This document shows, in pieces, positions 8,241-15,704 of a DNA stretch of 29,005 nucleotides (position 1 is its first letter; each line of letters opens with the position of its first letter). Where the stretch lies: the IMG/VR virus record IMGVR_UViG_3300042988_000011, positions 1 to 29,005 of that record. The stretch is one strand, 5' to 3'. A program made the translations under genes and the position numbers. The stretch comes from a virus. The notes under the pieces were generated by a model. That model was not told where the DNA came from. It did not search any database and saw nothing but the letters and a program-made list of their open reading frames with translations.

Positions 8241-8549
8241 ATGCGCGAAATAGCAAATCAAAACGGCAAACTGACTAATTTCCATGATCTCGATGGAAAG
8301 TATTTCATTGAGACACAGCAAGACATTAGTGGAATCATTGAGAGCAACAAAGCTCAATTCAATGCCATTGATGAAAATGCCAAGTGGGGTGAGTTCACAA
8401 AGGTAGCTAGTCTGCCAAACGCTCTGATTGATGACTTGAACAAACAAGGCATCATGCGAGGTTTTGCTGTGATGGATGAAAAAAGATTTCGAGCCTTCTT
8501 GAATCACCCTGATAATCGGTTCTTTAGAACTCGACCAGGACAGCTATGA
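8241..8549 (+). CDS. Conserved hypothetical protein, 102 aa
   Basis: The ATG follows the terminator T-tract directly, with no Shine-Dalgarno sequence upstream and no alternative start before it. The C-terminal part (GFAVMDEKRFRAFLNHPDNR, then FFRTRPGQL) resembles a small conserved protein seen near adaptor and capsid genes of related phages. No domain of known function. It ends in an ATGA overlap with the glycosyltransferase gene. A later Met within the frame could be the true start if the N-terminal part is not conserved. Confidence 0.7.
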   Translation: MREIANQNGKLTNFHDLDGKYFIETQQDISGIIESNKAQFNAIDENAKWGEFTKVASLPNALIDDLNKQGIMRGFAVMDEKRFRAFLNHPDNRFFRTRPGQL

Positions 8550-9166
8550 AGGTTGCTATTTGCGTTCCATGCCGTGACACCGTAATGACAGGTTTTGCCT
8601 TTGACTTGGCAAAACTTTGTGCTTATGAAGGTGTTACTCGGTGCGCTAAAGGCGGCTCGTTGATGATTTATCAAGTGCCTGGCACATTGATTTTTAATCA
8701 GCGTGAACGACTTGCAGAACAAGCAATCAAGGATGGCGCTGACGCTATTCTATGGATTGACTCTGATATGCGTTTCCCAAAGGATGCGCTTCAGATTCTC
8801 TTGTCTCGTAAGTTGCCTATTGTTGGAGTTAACGCTACAACTCGCAGATTCCCATGTTTGCCTACTGCTTTGGACATTGACCACGAGAAAAATGATCTCG
8901 TTAAGGTGACAAGCAAAGACAAGACAGGACTTGAGCAAGTTATGGGCGTTGGTTTTGGAATGGTTCTTGTACGAAAAGAAGTATTCCAAAAGACAGAAAA
9001 ACCTTGGTTTTGGTTTGAACAGACCGACAAAGGTGGGACAATTGGGGAAGATATTTACTTCTGTGCAAAGGCGTTTGACGCTGGTTTCAAGACTGTTGTA
9101 GACCACGATCTTTCAAAGCACATTAGGCATATCGGAACTTATGAATATGGTTGGGATGATGTATGA
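8546..9166 (+). CDS. GT-A-fold glycosyltransferase
   Basis: 206-aa enzyme of the GT-A type. The N-terminus MKVAICVPCRDTV is the nucleotide-sugar-binding strand, DSD at residues 72-74 (ILWIDSDMRF) is the metal-binding DxD motif, and GEDIYFCAKAFDAGF (about 167-181) matches the ED acceptor/catalytic segment of family-2-like enzymes. HIG near residue 195 could complete the metal site. It presumably transfers a sugar from a nucleotide sugar. Sitting between capsid and adaptor genes, it may decorate a virion protein or host surface glycan; that is inference. It has ATGA overlaps on both sides. Confidence 0.85.
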   Translation: MKVAICVPCRDTVMTGFAFDLAKLCAYEGVTRCAKGGSLMIYQVPGTLIFNQRERLAEQAIKDGADAILWIDSDMRFPKDALQILLSRKLPIVGVNATTRRFPCLPTALDIDHEKNDLVKVTSKDKTGLEQVMGVGFGMVLVRKEVFQKTEKPWFWFEQTDKGGTIGEDIYFCAKAFDAGFKTVVDHDLSKHIRHIGTYEYGWDDV

Positions 9167-9783
9167 GCATTGCCAGTTACTCAGAATTGCAGACAGCGGT
9201 AGCTAGTTATCTGGCGCGTACAGACTTAACTAGCCAAATCACCGATTTCATTCGGTTTGCTGAACTGCGCTTGCGCCGTGAGTTGCGCATCCGTCAAATG
9301 TTGAAGTCTGTGACGACTACAACAACAAGCGGCGACTCTACTGTTGAGTTGCCTAGTGATTTCTTGGAGATCAGGGACTTTATTGTTTCTACAAATCCAG
9401 TTCAGCCTTTGACTTACTCAAGCCCATCAGCGTTTAGCCGTAATGCTCGCACGACTGAAAGCGGCAAGCCACTTGATTACACGATCTTGGCTAACGAGTT
9501 CCAACTGGCTCCTATCCCTGATTCAGCCTATACGGTAAAACTGCTGTACTACGCTGCTCCTACGTTCTTGAGCGATTCAAACACAAGCAACGCGTTTGTG
9601 GCTAATGCGCCTGACGCCTTGCTTTATGCTTCTTTGATTGAAGCCGAGCCATTCTTGATGAATGACGCTCGAATCAATACATGGGGAACTATGTATGACC
9701 GCGCAATCTCTACCCTGACAAAATCTGACGAATCATCGCAGTATTCAGGCGTTCCACTTTCAATGACACTTGCAACGAGGTAA
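9163..9783 (+). CDS. Head-tail adaptor protein
   Basis: 206 aa, with SYSELQTAVASYLARTDL at the N-terminus, then FIRFAELRLRRELRIRQM, and later VELPSDFLEIRDF and VKLLYYAAP. This is the pattern of the podovirus adaptor (gatekeeper-like) proteins that bind below the portal and connect it to the tail. Length and position after the coat gene fit. It starts with an ATGA overlap on the glycosyltransferase gene. Confidence 0.85.
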   Translation: MSIASYSELQTAVASYLARTDLTSQITDFIRFAELRLRRELRIRQMLKSVTTTTTSGDSTVELPSDFLEIRDFIVSTNPVQPLTYSSPSAFSRNARTTESGKPLDYTILANEFQLAPIPDSAYTVKLLYYAAPTFLSDSNTSNAFVANAPDALLYASLIEAEPFLMNDARINTWGTMYDRAISTLTKSDESSQYSGVPLSMTLATR

Positions 9784-9785
9784 TC

Positions 9786-10172
9786 ATGTCTGAAATGTCA
9801 AACTACTTGGAAAACGCATTGGTTAATGCAGTTCTCCGCAACACAAGCTACACAAGCCCTGCCACAGTCTATTTGGCGCTCTACACAAGCGACCCAACTG
9901 ACGCAGACGCAGGTACAGAGGTGTCTGGCACTTCTTACGCTCGTCAATCAATCACTTTTGGTTCGCCTTCTAATGGTGTGACTACAAACAGCGCAGCAAT
10001 TGAGTTTCCTCAAGCTGGTGGCTCATGGGGAACGATTACACATGTTGGTATCCGTGATGCTGAGACAACTGGAAACTTGTTGTTTCACACCGCTTTGGAT
10101 GCTTCTAAGACGATCTCCACAGGTGACGTTTTCCGCATCGCATCAGGTTCATTGAGCGTGACATTGGCGTGA
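9786..10172 (+). CDS. Gp80-like tail fibre/tail protein, 128 aa
   Basis: Contains MSNYLENALVNAVLRNT, then VYLALYTSDPT, SGTSYARQSITF and a final FRIASGSLSVTLA. I recognise this as the small beta-rich family often labelled tail fibre protein Gp80-like, found near adaptor genes in many phages. Its precise structural role is not established by sequence. It is separated from the adaptor gene by 2 nt. Confidence 0.75.
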   Translation: MSEMSNYLENALVNAVLRNTSYTSPATVYLALYTSDPTDADAGTEVSGTSYARQSITFGSPSNGVTTNSAAIEFPQAGGSWGTITHVGIRDAETTGNLLFHTALDASKTISTGDVFRIASGSLSVTLA

Positions 10173-10173
10173 T

Positions 10174-11001
10174 ATGGCTGACTTGCTCCCGCCGTGGACA
10201 ATTGACAGCCTAGATAACCTCAAGGCTAGTCTTGATGACTTAACGCTGTCTCTTGACAGTGAGTTATACGAAACTTCTGTCACTCTGTGGGATGCTTACG
10301 GTTCTATATCGACAAGCGCATCAGTTTCAGCACTTGCTGGAATTGCCGCAAATGCTTCTGCATCAGTTTCATGCGCAGCATCAGTTTCATGTGATTCTCA
10401 GGTCGTTATCTATGCAAGCGCATCAATAACAAGCTCTGCAAGCGCATCTTGTGATGCTGTAAGGGTTGCTATTGGCAACGCATCAATAACTGCTTCTGCA
10501 TCTGTTTCTGCTGCTGCTAAACGCATTGCTATTGCATCCGCTGAAATTTCTTGTCAGGCGACTGTTTCAGCTTTTGGCGGAATACTGTTTGATGCTAGTG
10601 CTGATATTGATTCAAGCGCATCTGTTTCTGCTGACGCAATAAGAGTTTGCATTGCTGACGCTTCAATTGACGCATCTGCAACTGTCACAGCATTGGGCGG
10701 TATTACGGCTGATGGCATTGCATCTGTAACCTGTGACGCTACATTTGGAGCAAATGCTTATGCGGTACTCGACTTTATTGGGTCTGTGGACTGCAACAGC
10801 ATTGTTGTTTGCAATGGGGTGCGTGTGGGTGATAATTGGTCTAACGTGCCAGTTAGCACAGATGCTTGGGCTGATGTGTCGCAAAATGGCAACACTTGGT
10901 CGGAAATGAGTGAAAGCTCAAATTCTTGGTCAGATGTTGCGAGTAATTCAAACACTTGGGCGCAGACTGCCTCAAGTTCAAACACTTGGCTGAGACAATG
11001 A
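10174..11001 (+). CDS. Repeat-rich structural protein, 275 aa
   Basis: Three parts are visible. Residues 1-40 hold acidic Leu/Ser/Asp heptad-like text (SLDNLKASLDDLTLSLDS). Residues about 45-210 carry roughly eight degenerate 20-residue units rich in Ala/Ser/Val, of the form ASIxxSASVSAxxxxIxIA, suggestive of a beta-solenoid. Residues 220-272 hold an exact 10-residue Trp repeat with Trp at 222, 232, 242, 252, 262 and 272. No homologous function is known to me. The location between fibre-like and gp10-like genes indicates a virion component, possibly a tail spike shaft or an adhesive appendage. The stop overlaps the next start. Confidence 0.75.
   Translation: MADLLPPWTIDSLDNLKASLDDLTLSLDSELYETSVTLWDAYGSISTSASVSALAGIAANASASVSCAASVSCDSQVVIYASASITSSASASCDAVRVAIGNASITASASVSAAAKRIAIASAEISCQATVSAFGGILFDASADIDSSASVSADAIRVCIADASIDASATVTALGGITADGIASVTCDATFGANAYAVLDFIGSVDCNSIVVCNGVRVGDNWSNVPVSTDAWADVSQNGNTWSEMSESSNSWSDVASNSNTWAQTASSSNTWLRQ
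10291..10790 (+). repeat. About 20-residue Ser/Ala/Val protein repeats
   Basis: The encoded units alternate hydrophobic and small polar residues, for example ASASITSSASASCDAVRVAI, NASITASASVSAAAKRIAIA and DASIDASATVTALGGITADG. At DNA level they are diverged but share recurrent gcatcagtttc and gcatctgtttc blocks, pointing to past tandem duplication. Confidence 0.7.
10831..10989 (+). repeat. 30-bp (10-residue) Trp repeat, about 5 units
   Basis: The C-terminal units end in W every 10 residues: SNVPVSTDAW, ADVSQNGNTW, SEMSESSNSW, SDVASNSNTW, AQTASSSNTW. The period is exact and without gaps, and the nucleotide text tcaaacacttgg recurs. Confidence 0.85.
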
Positions 11002-12650
11002 CAATACAACGAGTTCCATTAGGTGAGTGGTTACCAGATCAGCCAGGTCTGATTGGTGCTATTACCAAAGCCCAAAACTGCTACCCAACACAGACAGGCT
11101 ATGCGCCTTTCCCGTCTGAGGCTGACTTGTCTGCTGCGGCTGACGAGAATCTGATGACATTGGCCTACTCAAAAGACCAATCAGGCACGATCAAGCTGTT
11201 TGCGGCAGGTCAAGACAAGATTTACACCGTTGACTCTGTTGGCGCTTTGACACCTGTTTGGTACACGGCAGGCACATACGATCAGGCTGGTTCTACCACT
11301 TTGACCGTTACTGCTACTGCTCACGGCTGGAAGACAGGTGACTCTGTTTATCTGAACTTCACAAGCGGAACAGCGGTAGATGGTGATTTTACAATTACCA
11401 AGATTGACGCAAACAGCTTTAGCGTTACAACAACATCGGCGACAACAAGCGGAAACGTAAGAATCTCGTCAACATCTTCAGGGCTTAACACTCCTGCTGG
11501 TCAACGCATCAGATTCACTCGATTCGGAAATCGCACAATTGCTGCTAACTTTGGTGATCGACTTCAGTCGTTTGTGGCTGATGACAGCACATCTTTCCGT
11601 AATCTTGCTGACAATGCGCCAATTGCTAAGTTTGTTACTGTGGTTCGTGACTTTGTGGTTGCGGCAAACACTACTGACAACTCAGGCGACTACCCTTATC
11701 GCGTTCAATGGTCTGGGATTAACGATGAAACAACGTGGACTACTAGTCAGATCACTCAAGCTGATTATCAAGACATTCCTGATGGTGGTCATATTACTGG
11801 CATACGCGGTGGCGAGTTTGGTCTTATCCTGATGGAAAAGGCAATCCACCGTATGAGCTACGTTGGTACGCCTTTCGTGTTCCAGTTTGACAACATCAGC
11901 CGTGAAAAGGGTTGCATTGCATCTGGCTCTGTTGGTCAATATCAAGGCTTGACGTTCTTCTTGTCTGATGATGGTTTTTATCTGTGTGACGGTCAACAAG
12001 TCGTGCCAATCGGTGCTGAAAAGATTGATCGTTTTTTCTTTAGTGATGCTGACCCTGACTTTTCAACAATGTCATGCGCTGTTGACCCATTCCGTAAGCT
12101 AGTCTTGTGGAACTACAAAAACAGATTTGCAGAGCGCAGGTTATTGGCTTACAGCTTCACAACAAAAAAGTGGTCTTCAATGATTACAACTGCTGACTAC
12201 ATTTCTGACGCTACAACAGCATCGGTAACGCTTGAGGAATTGGACAGCATCAGCGCATCAATTGATGCTTTGGAAGTTTCTTTGGACTCAAACCAATACG
12301 CTGGTGGCAAATACTTCTTGGGGGGCACTACTGGAACGAAAGTCATTACTTTCAACGGAGCTAACAAAACAGCGACCATTGAAACAGGAGACATTTCTAC
12401 TGGTGGCAGATCATTGGTTAACTTGGCTCGACCACAGATTGATGGCGGCTCTGCATCAGTTGCTTTGGCTTCTCGTACATTGCTTGGTGATGCTGTGACA
12501 TTTGGCACAAGCACACATGCTGACTCTGATAACAGGGTTTCCCTACGAGGTTCAGGAAACTATCATCGAATCCAAGTTACACCAACTGGTGACAACTGGA
12601 AAATGGCTGTGGCTGTTGATATTGACGTTATTCCACAAGGGGCGCGTTAA
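10998..12650 (+). CDS. P22 gp10-like tail/nozzle protein (putative)
   Basis: 550 aa from the ATG at 10998, which overlaps the previous stop (ATGA); an upstream in-frame start at 10956 would only translate the repeat region out of frame. The N-terminus VPLGEWLPDQPGLIGAITKA, the TQTGYAPFP segment and repeated beta-rich motifs such as MEKAIHRMSYVGTPFVFQF and LSDDGFYLCDGQQVVPIG resemble the beta-propeller tail hub/DNA-stabilisation proteins of short-tailed phages. Residues about 93-158 (TLTVTATAHGWKTGDSVYLN) look like an inserted beta-sandwich domain common in phage virion proteins. It likely closes the portal channel. Confidence 0.75.
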   Translation: MTIQRVPLGEWLPDQPGLIGAITKAQNCYPTQTGYAPFPSEADLSAAADENLMTLAYSKDQSGTIKLFAAGQDKIYTVDSVGALTPVWYTAGTYDQAGSTTLTVTATAHGWKTGDSVYLNFTSGTAVDGDFTITKIDANSFSVTTTSATTSGNVRISSTSSGLNTPAGQRIRFTRFGNRTIAANFGDRLQSFVADDSTSFRNLADNAPIAKFVTVVRDFVVAANTTDNSGDYPYRVQWSGINDETTWTTSQITQADYQDIPDGGHITGIRGGEFGLILMEKAIHRMSYVGTPFVFQFDNISREKGCIASGSVGQYQGLTFFLSDDGFYLCDGQQVVPIGAEKIDRFFFSDADPDFSTMSCAVDPFRKLVLWNYKNRFAERRLLAYSFTTKKWSSMITTADYISDATTASVTLEELDSISASIDALEVSLDSNQYAGGKYFLGGTTGTKVITFNGANKTATIETGDISTGGRSLVNLARPQIDGGSASVALASRTLLGDAVTFGTSTHADSDNRVSLRGSGNYHRIQVTPTGDNWKMAVAVDIDVIPQGAR

Positions 12651-13444
12651 TGTTTCGCACACTACCCGTATTTGGTGGAGATCAAAGGGCTGTTGCGGAA
12701 ATAGTCAATGGCATTATGAATGGCAAGACAAACAATCACGGTACTGTGACTCTTGCCACTGGTAATGCCACATCTACAACGATCTATGACGAGCGAATTA
12801 GTCCTGACAGCAAAATAGTTGTCATCCCTTTTTCTGCTGCTGCTTTTACTGACTCAACGCCTTATGGCGCGTTCCAAGATTCAACAGACCAAACTGCGGC
12901 ATCTACGACTACGGCATACGCTGTGACGTACAACACAACAGATTTTTCTAATGGGATTTCTGTTGTAAGCAACTCAAGAATTACTGCAAAAAGTTACGGA
13001 ATTTATAACTTTCAATTTAGTTTTCAGTTTGTTAATACTGACACGCAGATTCAAGACGTAGATGTTTGGTTTGCAAAGAACGGAACAAACATTGCAAACT
13101 CAAATAGTCGGTTTTCTATTCCAAACTCGCATGGTGGCGTAGATGGGCATTTGATTGCAGCAATGAATTTTTGGGTTGAAATGCAAGCTAATGATTACGT
13201 TGAGATCATGTGGCGCACAACTAGCACAGCAGTATCAATTCAGCAGATTCCATCTCAGACAAGCCCAACACGACCTGCAACGCCTTCAGCCATTGTGACA
13301 GTCAACTTTGCCTCGTCAAATGGAACAAACGCTGCTGGCGATTATGGTGTTTACGCTAGTTCGCAGACAAAGGGTGAGGCTGTGTTGACTCATTTTGCAA
13401 ACTCCACATCAAACAAAACTTACGCTTACATAATCGTAGGGTAG
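12650..13444 (+). CDS. C1q/TNF-like virion protein, 264 aa
   Basis: Starts with a TAATG overlap on the gp10-like gene. The N-terminal part (GDQRAVAEIVNGIMNGKTNN, then GTVTLATGNATSTTIYDERI) is a conserved opening of phage structural proteins. The middle, SRITAKSYGIYNFQFSFQFV to AMNFWVEMQANDYVEIMWRT, resembles the jelly-roll of C1q/TNF-type beta-sandwich domains. The last part (GEAVLTHFANSTSNKTYAYI) is a short beta motif. Probably a trimeric tail or neck decoration; the exact role is not known. Confidence 0.7.
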   Translation: MFRTLPVFGGDQRAVAEIVNGIMNGKTNNHGTVTLATGNATSTTIYDERISPDSKIVVIPFSAAAFTDSTPYGAFQDSTDQTAASTTTAYAVTYNTTDFSNGISVVSNSRITAKSYGIYNFQFSFQFVNTDTQIQDVDVWFAKNGTNIANSNSRFSIPNSHGGVDGHLIAAMNFWVEMQANDYVEIMWRTTSTAVSIQQIPSQTSPTRPATPSAIVTVNFASSNGTNAAGDYGVYASSQTKGEAVLTHFANSTSNKTYAYIIVG

Positions 13445-13454
13445 TGTATATAAT
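13425..13454 (+). promoter_or_regulatory. Sigma70-like promoter for the ejection/fibre operon
   Basis: A perfect -10 TATAAT (13449-13454) lies 18 nt after CTTACA (13425-13430, 4 of 6 matches to TTGACA). It sits at the end of the previous gene and in the largest gap of the late block, so transcription would begin near 13461. Candidate by motif and position only. Confidence 0.55.
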
Positions 13455-13457
13455 GGC

Positions 13458-13497
13458 TCCGTGGATGACCCGCTACGGAGTCCTTTGAAAAGAAAGG
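13458..13497 (+). other. Structured leader of the ejection operon
   Basis: CTCCGT (13458-13463) pairs with ACGGAG (13475-13480). Next, CCTTT (13482-13486) pairs with AAAGG (13493-13497) around GAAAAG. The right arm of the second hairpin contains the likely Shine-Dalgarno AGAAAGG, 7 nt from the ATG at 13505, so folding could limit ribosome access. Confidence 0.45.
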
Positions 13498-13504
13498 TGC
13501 TTTT

Positions 13505-14437
13505 ATGGCAGTCGGAACCACAACATCCACACAAACAACGCAGATTGACCCAACAATCCAACCATATCTGAAGTATGGTCTGGAAGAAGCTCAACGCTTG
13601 TACCAAGCTGGTGGCCCAAAGTTCTTTACTGGTCAGGCTTATGTTGGCCCATCTCAAGCCACACAAACAGGCTTAGAGGCTTTGCAAGCTCGCGCTGGTG
13701 CTGGTAGTCCTTTGACTGGTGCTGCTCAGAATCAACTGTATGGCACTATCCAAGGCGATTACTTGGGTGGCAATCCATTCTTTCAAGGTGCTTTCCAACC
13801 TGCCGCACAAGCTGCAACTGATGCCTTTAACACGGCTATCGGTAACGTAACTTCTGCCGCATCAAAGGCGGGTCGTTATGGCTCTGGCGCTATGCAAAAC
13901 TTGCAAACTGCTGCCGCTGGTCAACTTGCACAGAAACTCACAGGTACGGCTGGACAGTTGGCCTATGAGAACTACGCAAATGAACGCGCTCGTCAACAAC
14001 AGGCAACATTTGGTGCGCCATCGTTGGCTGAGGCTGATTACGCTGACATTAACAAGATGCTTGCTGCTGGTCAGTTGGGTGAAGGCTACCAACAAAAGGC
14101 GTTGGATGCTGCGATGCAAAAGTATGCTTACGAGCAAAACTTGCCACAACAGCAATTGACGAACTATCTGAACCAAACCTACGGTTTCCCTGCTGGCAAG
14201 ACTTCAACAACACAACAGCCTTACTTTACTAACCCAACTGCTACTGCTTTGGGTACTGGTTTGCTTGGCGTTCAGTTGTTGAGTGGCGTTGATAAATTGG
14301 GCGGTGGTGACACTCTGAACAAAGGCTGGAACTGGCTTTCAAGCGGTTGGGGTGGAAGCGCAGGCGGTGGAGTAGGTGGCTCTGGATATGACTGGAGTGG
14401 TTTAGGTTCAGTCGATACATCTGCATGGATGGGCTAA
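13505..14437 (+). CDS. Probable internal virion/ejection protein 1, 310 aa
   Basis: The N-terminus has QIDPTIQPYLKYGLEEAQRL, then a long Ala/Gln-rich helical region with SAASKAGRYGSGAMQNLQTA and NYANERARQQQATFGAPSLA. A predicted hydrophobic stretch (TALGTGLLGVQLLSGV) precedes a Gly/Trp-rich tail. This composition and the position before two other Ala-rich proteins match the ejection-protein clusters of podoviruses (counterparts of P22 gp7/gp20/gp16), which cross the envelope ahead of the DNA. The assignment is by style and position, not by a defined domain. Confidence 0.75.
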   Translation: MAVGTTTSTQTTQIDPTIQPYLKYGLEEAQRLYQAGGPKFFTGQAYVGPSQATQTGLEALQARAGAGSPLTGAAQNQLYGTIQGDYLGGNPFFQGAFQPAAQAATDAFNTAIGNVTSAASKAGRYGSGAMQNLQTAAAGQLAQKLTGTAGQLAYENYANERARQQQATFGAPSLAEADYADINKMLAAGQLGEGYQQKALDAAMQKYAYEQNLPQQQLTNYLNQTYGFPAGKTSTTQQPYFTNPTATALGTGLLGVQLLSGVDKLGGGDTLNKGWNWLSSGWGGSAGGGVGGSGYDWSGLGSVDTSAWMG

Positions 14438-14441
14438 AAAC

Positions 14442-15704
14442 ATGGCACTCTTAGATTCTTTTTATGGCGAAACGCCCTCATATCTTGGTGGCTTGCTTGG
14501 AGCTGATGAACTTGCTCGATTGAAAGAACAAGCTCAAAGCCAATCCAATTTGGGTATGGCTGCTGCTTTGCTTCAAGCTGGCGCTCCAAGCCGTACACCT
14601 ACTGGTGGCGCTTTGGCTATTGCTCAAGGTCTGCAACAAGGTCAACAACTCTACAAACAGGCTTTGAACCAAGGGCTGCAAGAGAAGATGGCTGGTATGC
14701 AAGTGCAAGAGTTGATGCGCAAACAACAAGAAGCTGAGGCTATGCGTCAGTTCTTGCCTAAACTTATTCAGCCTGGCGCTGTTGAACAAAACTGGTCTGG
14801 CGCTCCTGAGCAAATTGGTCAGTATTTCAAAACTGGTCAAGTTCCAACAACTCAAGCTCCTAGCACGATCAACCGTGAGGCTTTACAGCGTTTGGCTTTG
14901 GTTTCTCCTGAGACTTATGCTAAATATAAACCTGAATACAAAGAAGTAAATGGTCAATTGGTTGAGATTTCTCCATTAGGCGGAATTACAACTGTTGCAG
15001 GTCAAGCAAAAGAGGATTTGGCTGGCCCTGTAAAGCAGGCAATGCAAGTGCTTGGAATTAACAAACCATTTGCTGAAGTAACTCCACAAGAGCGTTCAAT
15101 GATTGGAAACTACATTGACCGTCAAGAATCTTTGAAAGCTCCAAAGGTTGCTGTTGACTTGAAAGACCCGACAGCAGTTGCAAAAGCTCAGGCTGATTTG
15201 CTTAAAGATTGGCGTGGTGTTGTGAAAGACAGCGGCGCAACTGAAATTGCAAACCGCTTTGTTTCTCTTGGCGCTGCCATGAATGAGGCAAACAAAGGCA
15301 ATAAAGCTGCTGACGGTGCAATCATTTACAACATCGGCAAGATTTATGACCCATCTGGCGCTGTGCAAGAAGGTGATAAAAACACAATTCTTGGCAATCG
15401 CTCAATTCCTAATGAGGTTAAGGCATACGCTCAGAAAGTGTTTGAAGGCGGTTCGTTGTTGCCTGAAGAACGCCAAGGTCTATATGCTGTTGCTGGCTCT
15501 ATGGTCAAGCAACGTCAGAAACAATTGCAAGCAGACCAAGCAAACTACAAGTCATTGGCTACACAATTGGGTGGAACAGGCGATTACATCAAAGACCCAT
15601 TTGCAGATGTTTTTAGTCCAAAAGTTGAGCAGAATCCTGTTTTTGACTTGGGTTCTGCCAAAGCTCAAGCCGCTGAAATTCTCAAGAAACGCAGAGGTCT
15701 TTAA
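14442..15704 (+). CDS. Probable internal virion/ejection protein 2, 420 aa
   Basis: 420 aa, starting 4 nt after the previous gene. The opening MALLDSFYGETPSYLGGLLG is followed by Ala/Gln-rich helices (SNLGMAAALLQAGAPSRTP, GGALAIAQGLQQGQQLYKQA) and a coiled coil with KMAGMQVQELMRKQQEAEAM. The C-terminal half is helical and polar. There are no transmembrane segments and no catalytic motif. Same family style as its neighbours, so a member of the ejected set is the most likely role. It ends with an ATG overlap on the next gene. Confidence 0.75.
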   Translation: MALLDSFYGETPSYLGGLLGADELARLKEQAQSQSNLGMAAALLQAGAPSRTPTGGALAIAQGLQQGQQLYKQALNQGLQEKMAGMQVQELMRKQQEAEAMRQFLPKLIQPGAVEQNWSGAPEQIGQYFKTGQVPTTQAPSTINREALQRLALVSPETYAKYKPEYKEVNGQLVEISPLGGITTVAGQAKEDLAGPVKQAMQVLGINKPFAEVTPQERSMIGNYIDRQESLKAPKVAVDLKDPTAVAKAQADLLKDWRGVVKDSGATEIANRFVSLGAAMNEANKGNKAADGAIIYNIGKIYDPSGAVQEGDKNTILGNRSIPNEVKAYAQKVFEGGSLLPEERQGLYAVAGSMVKQRQKQLQADQANYKSLATQLGGTGDYIKDPFADVFSPKVEQNPVFDLGSAKAQAAEILKKRRGL

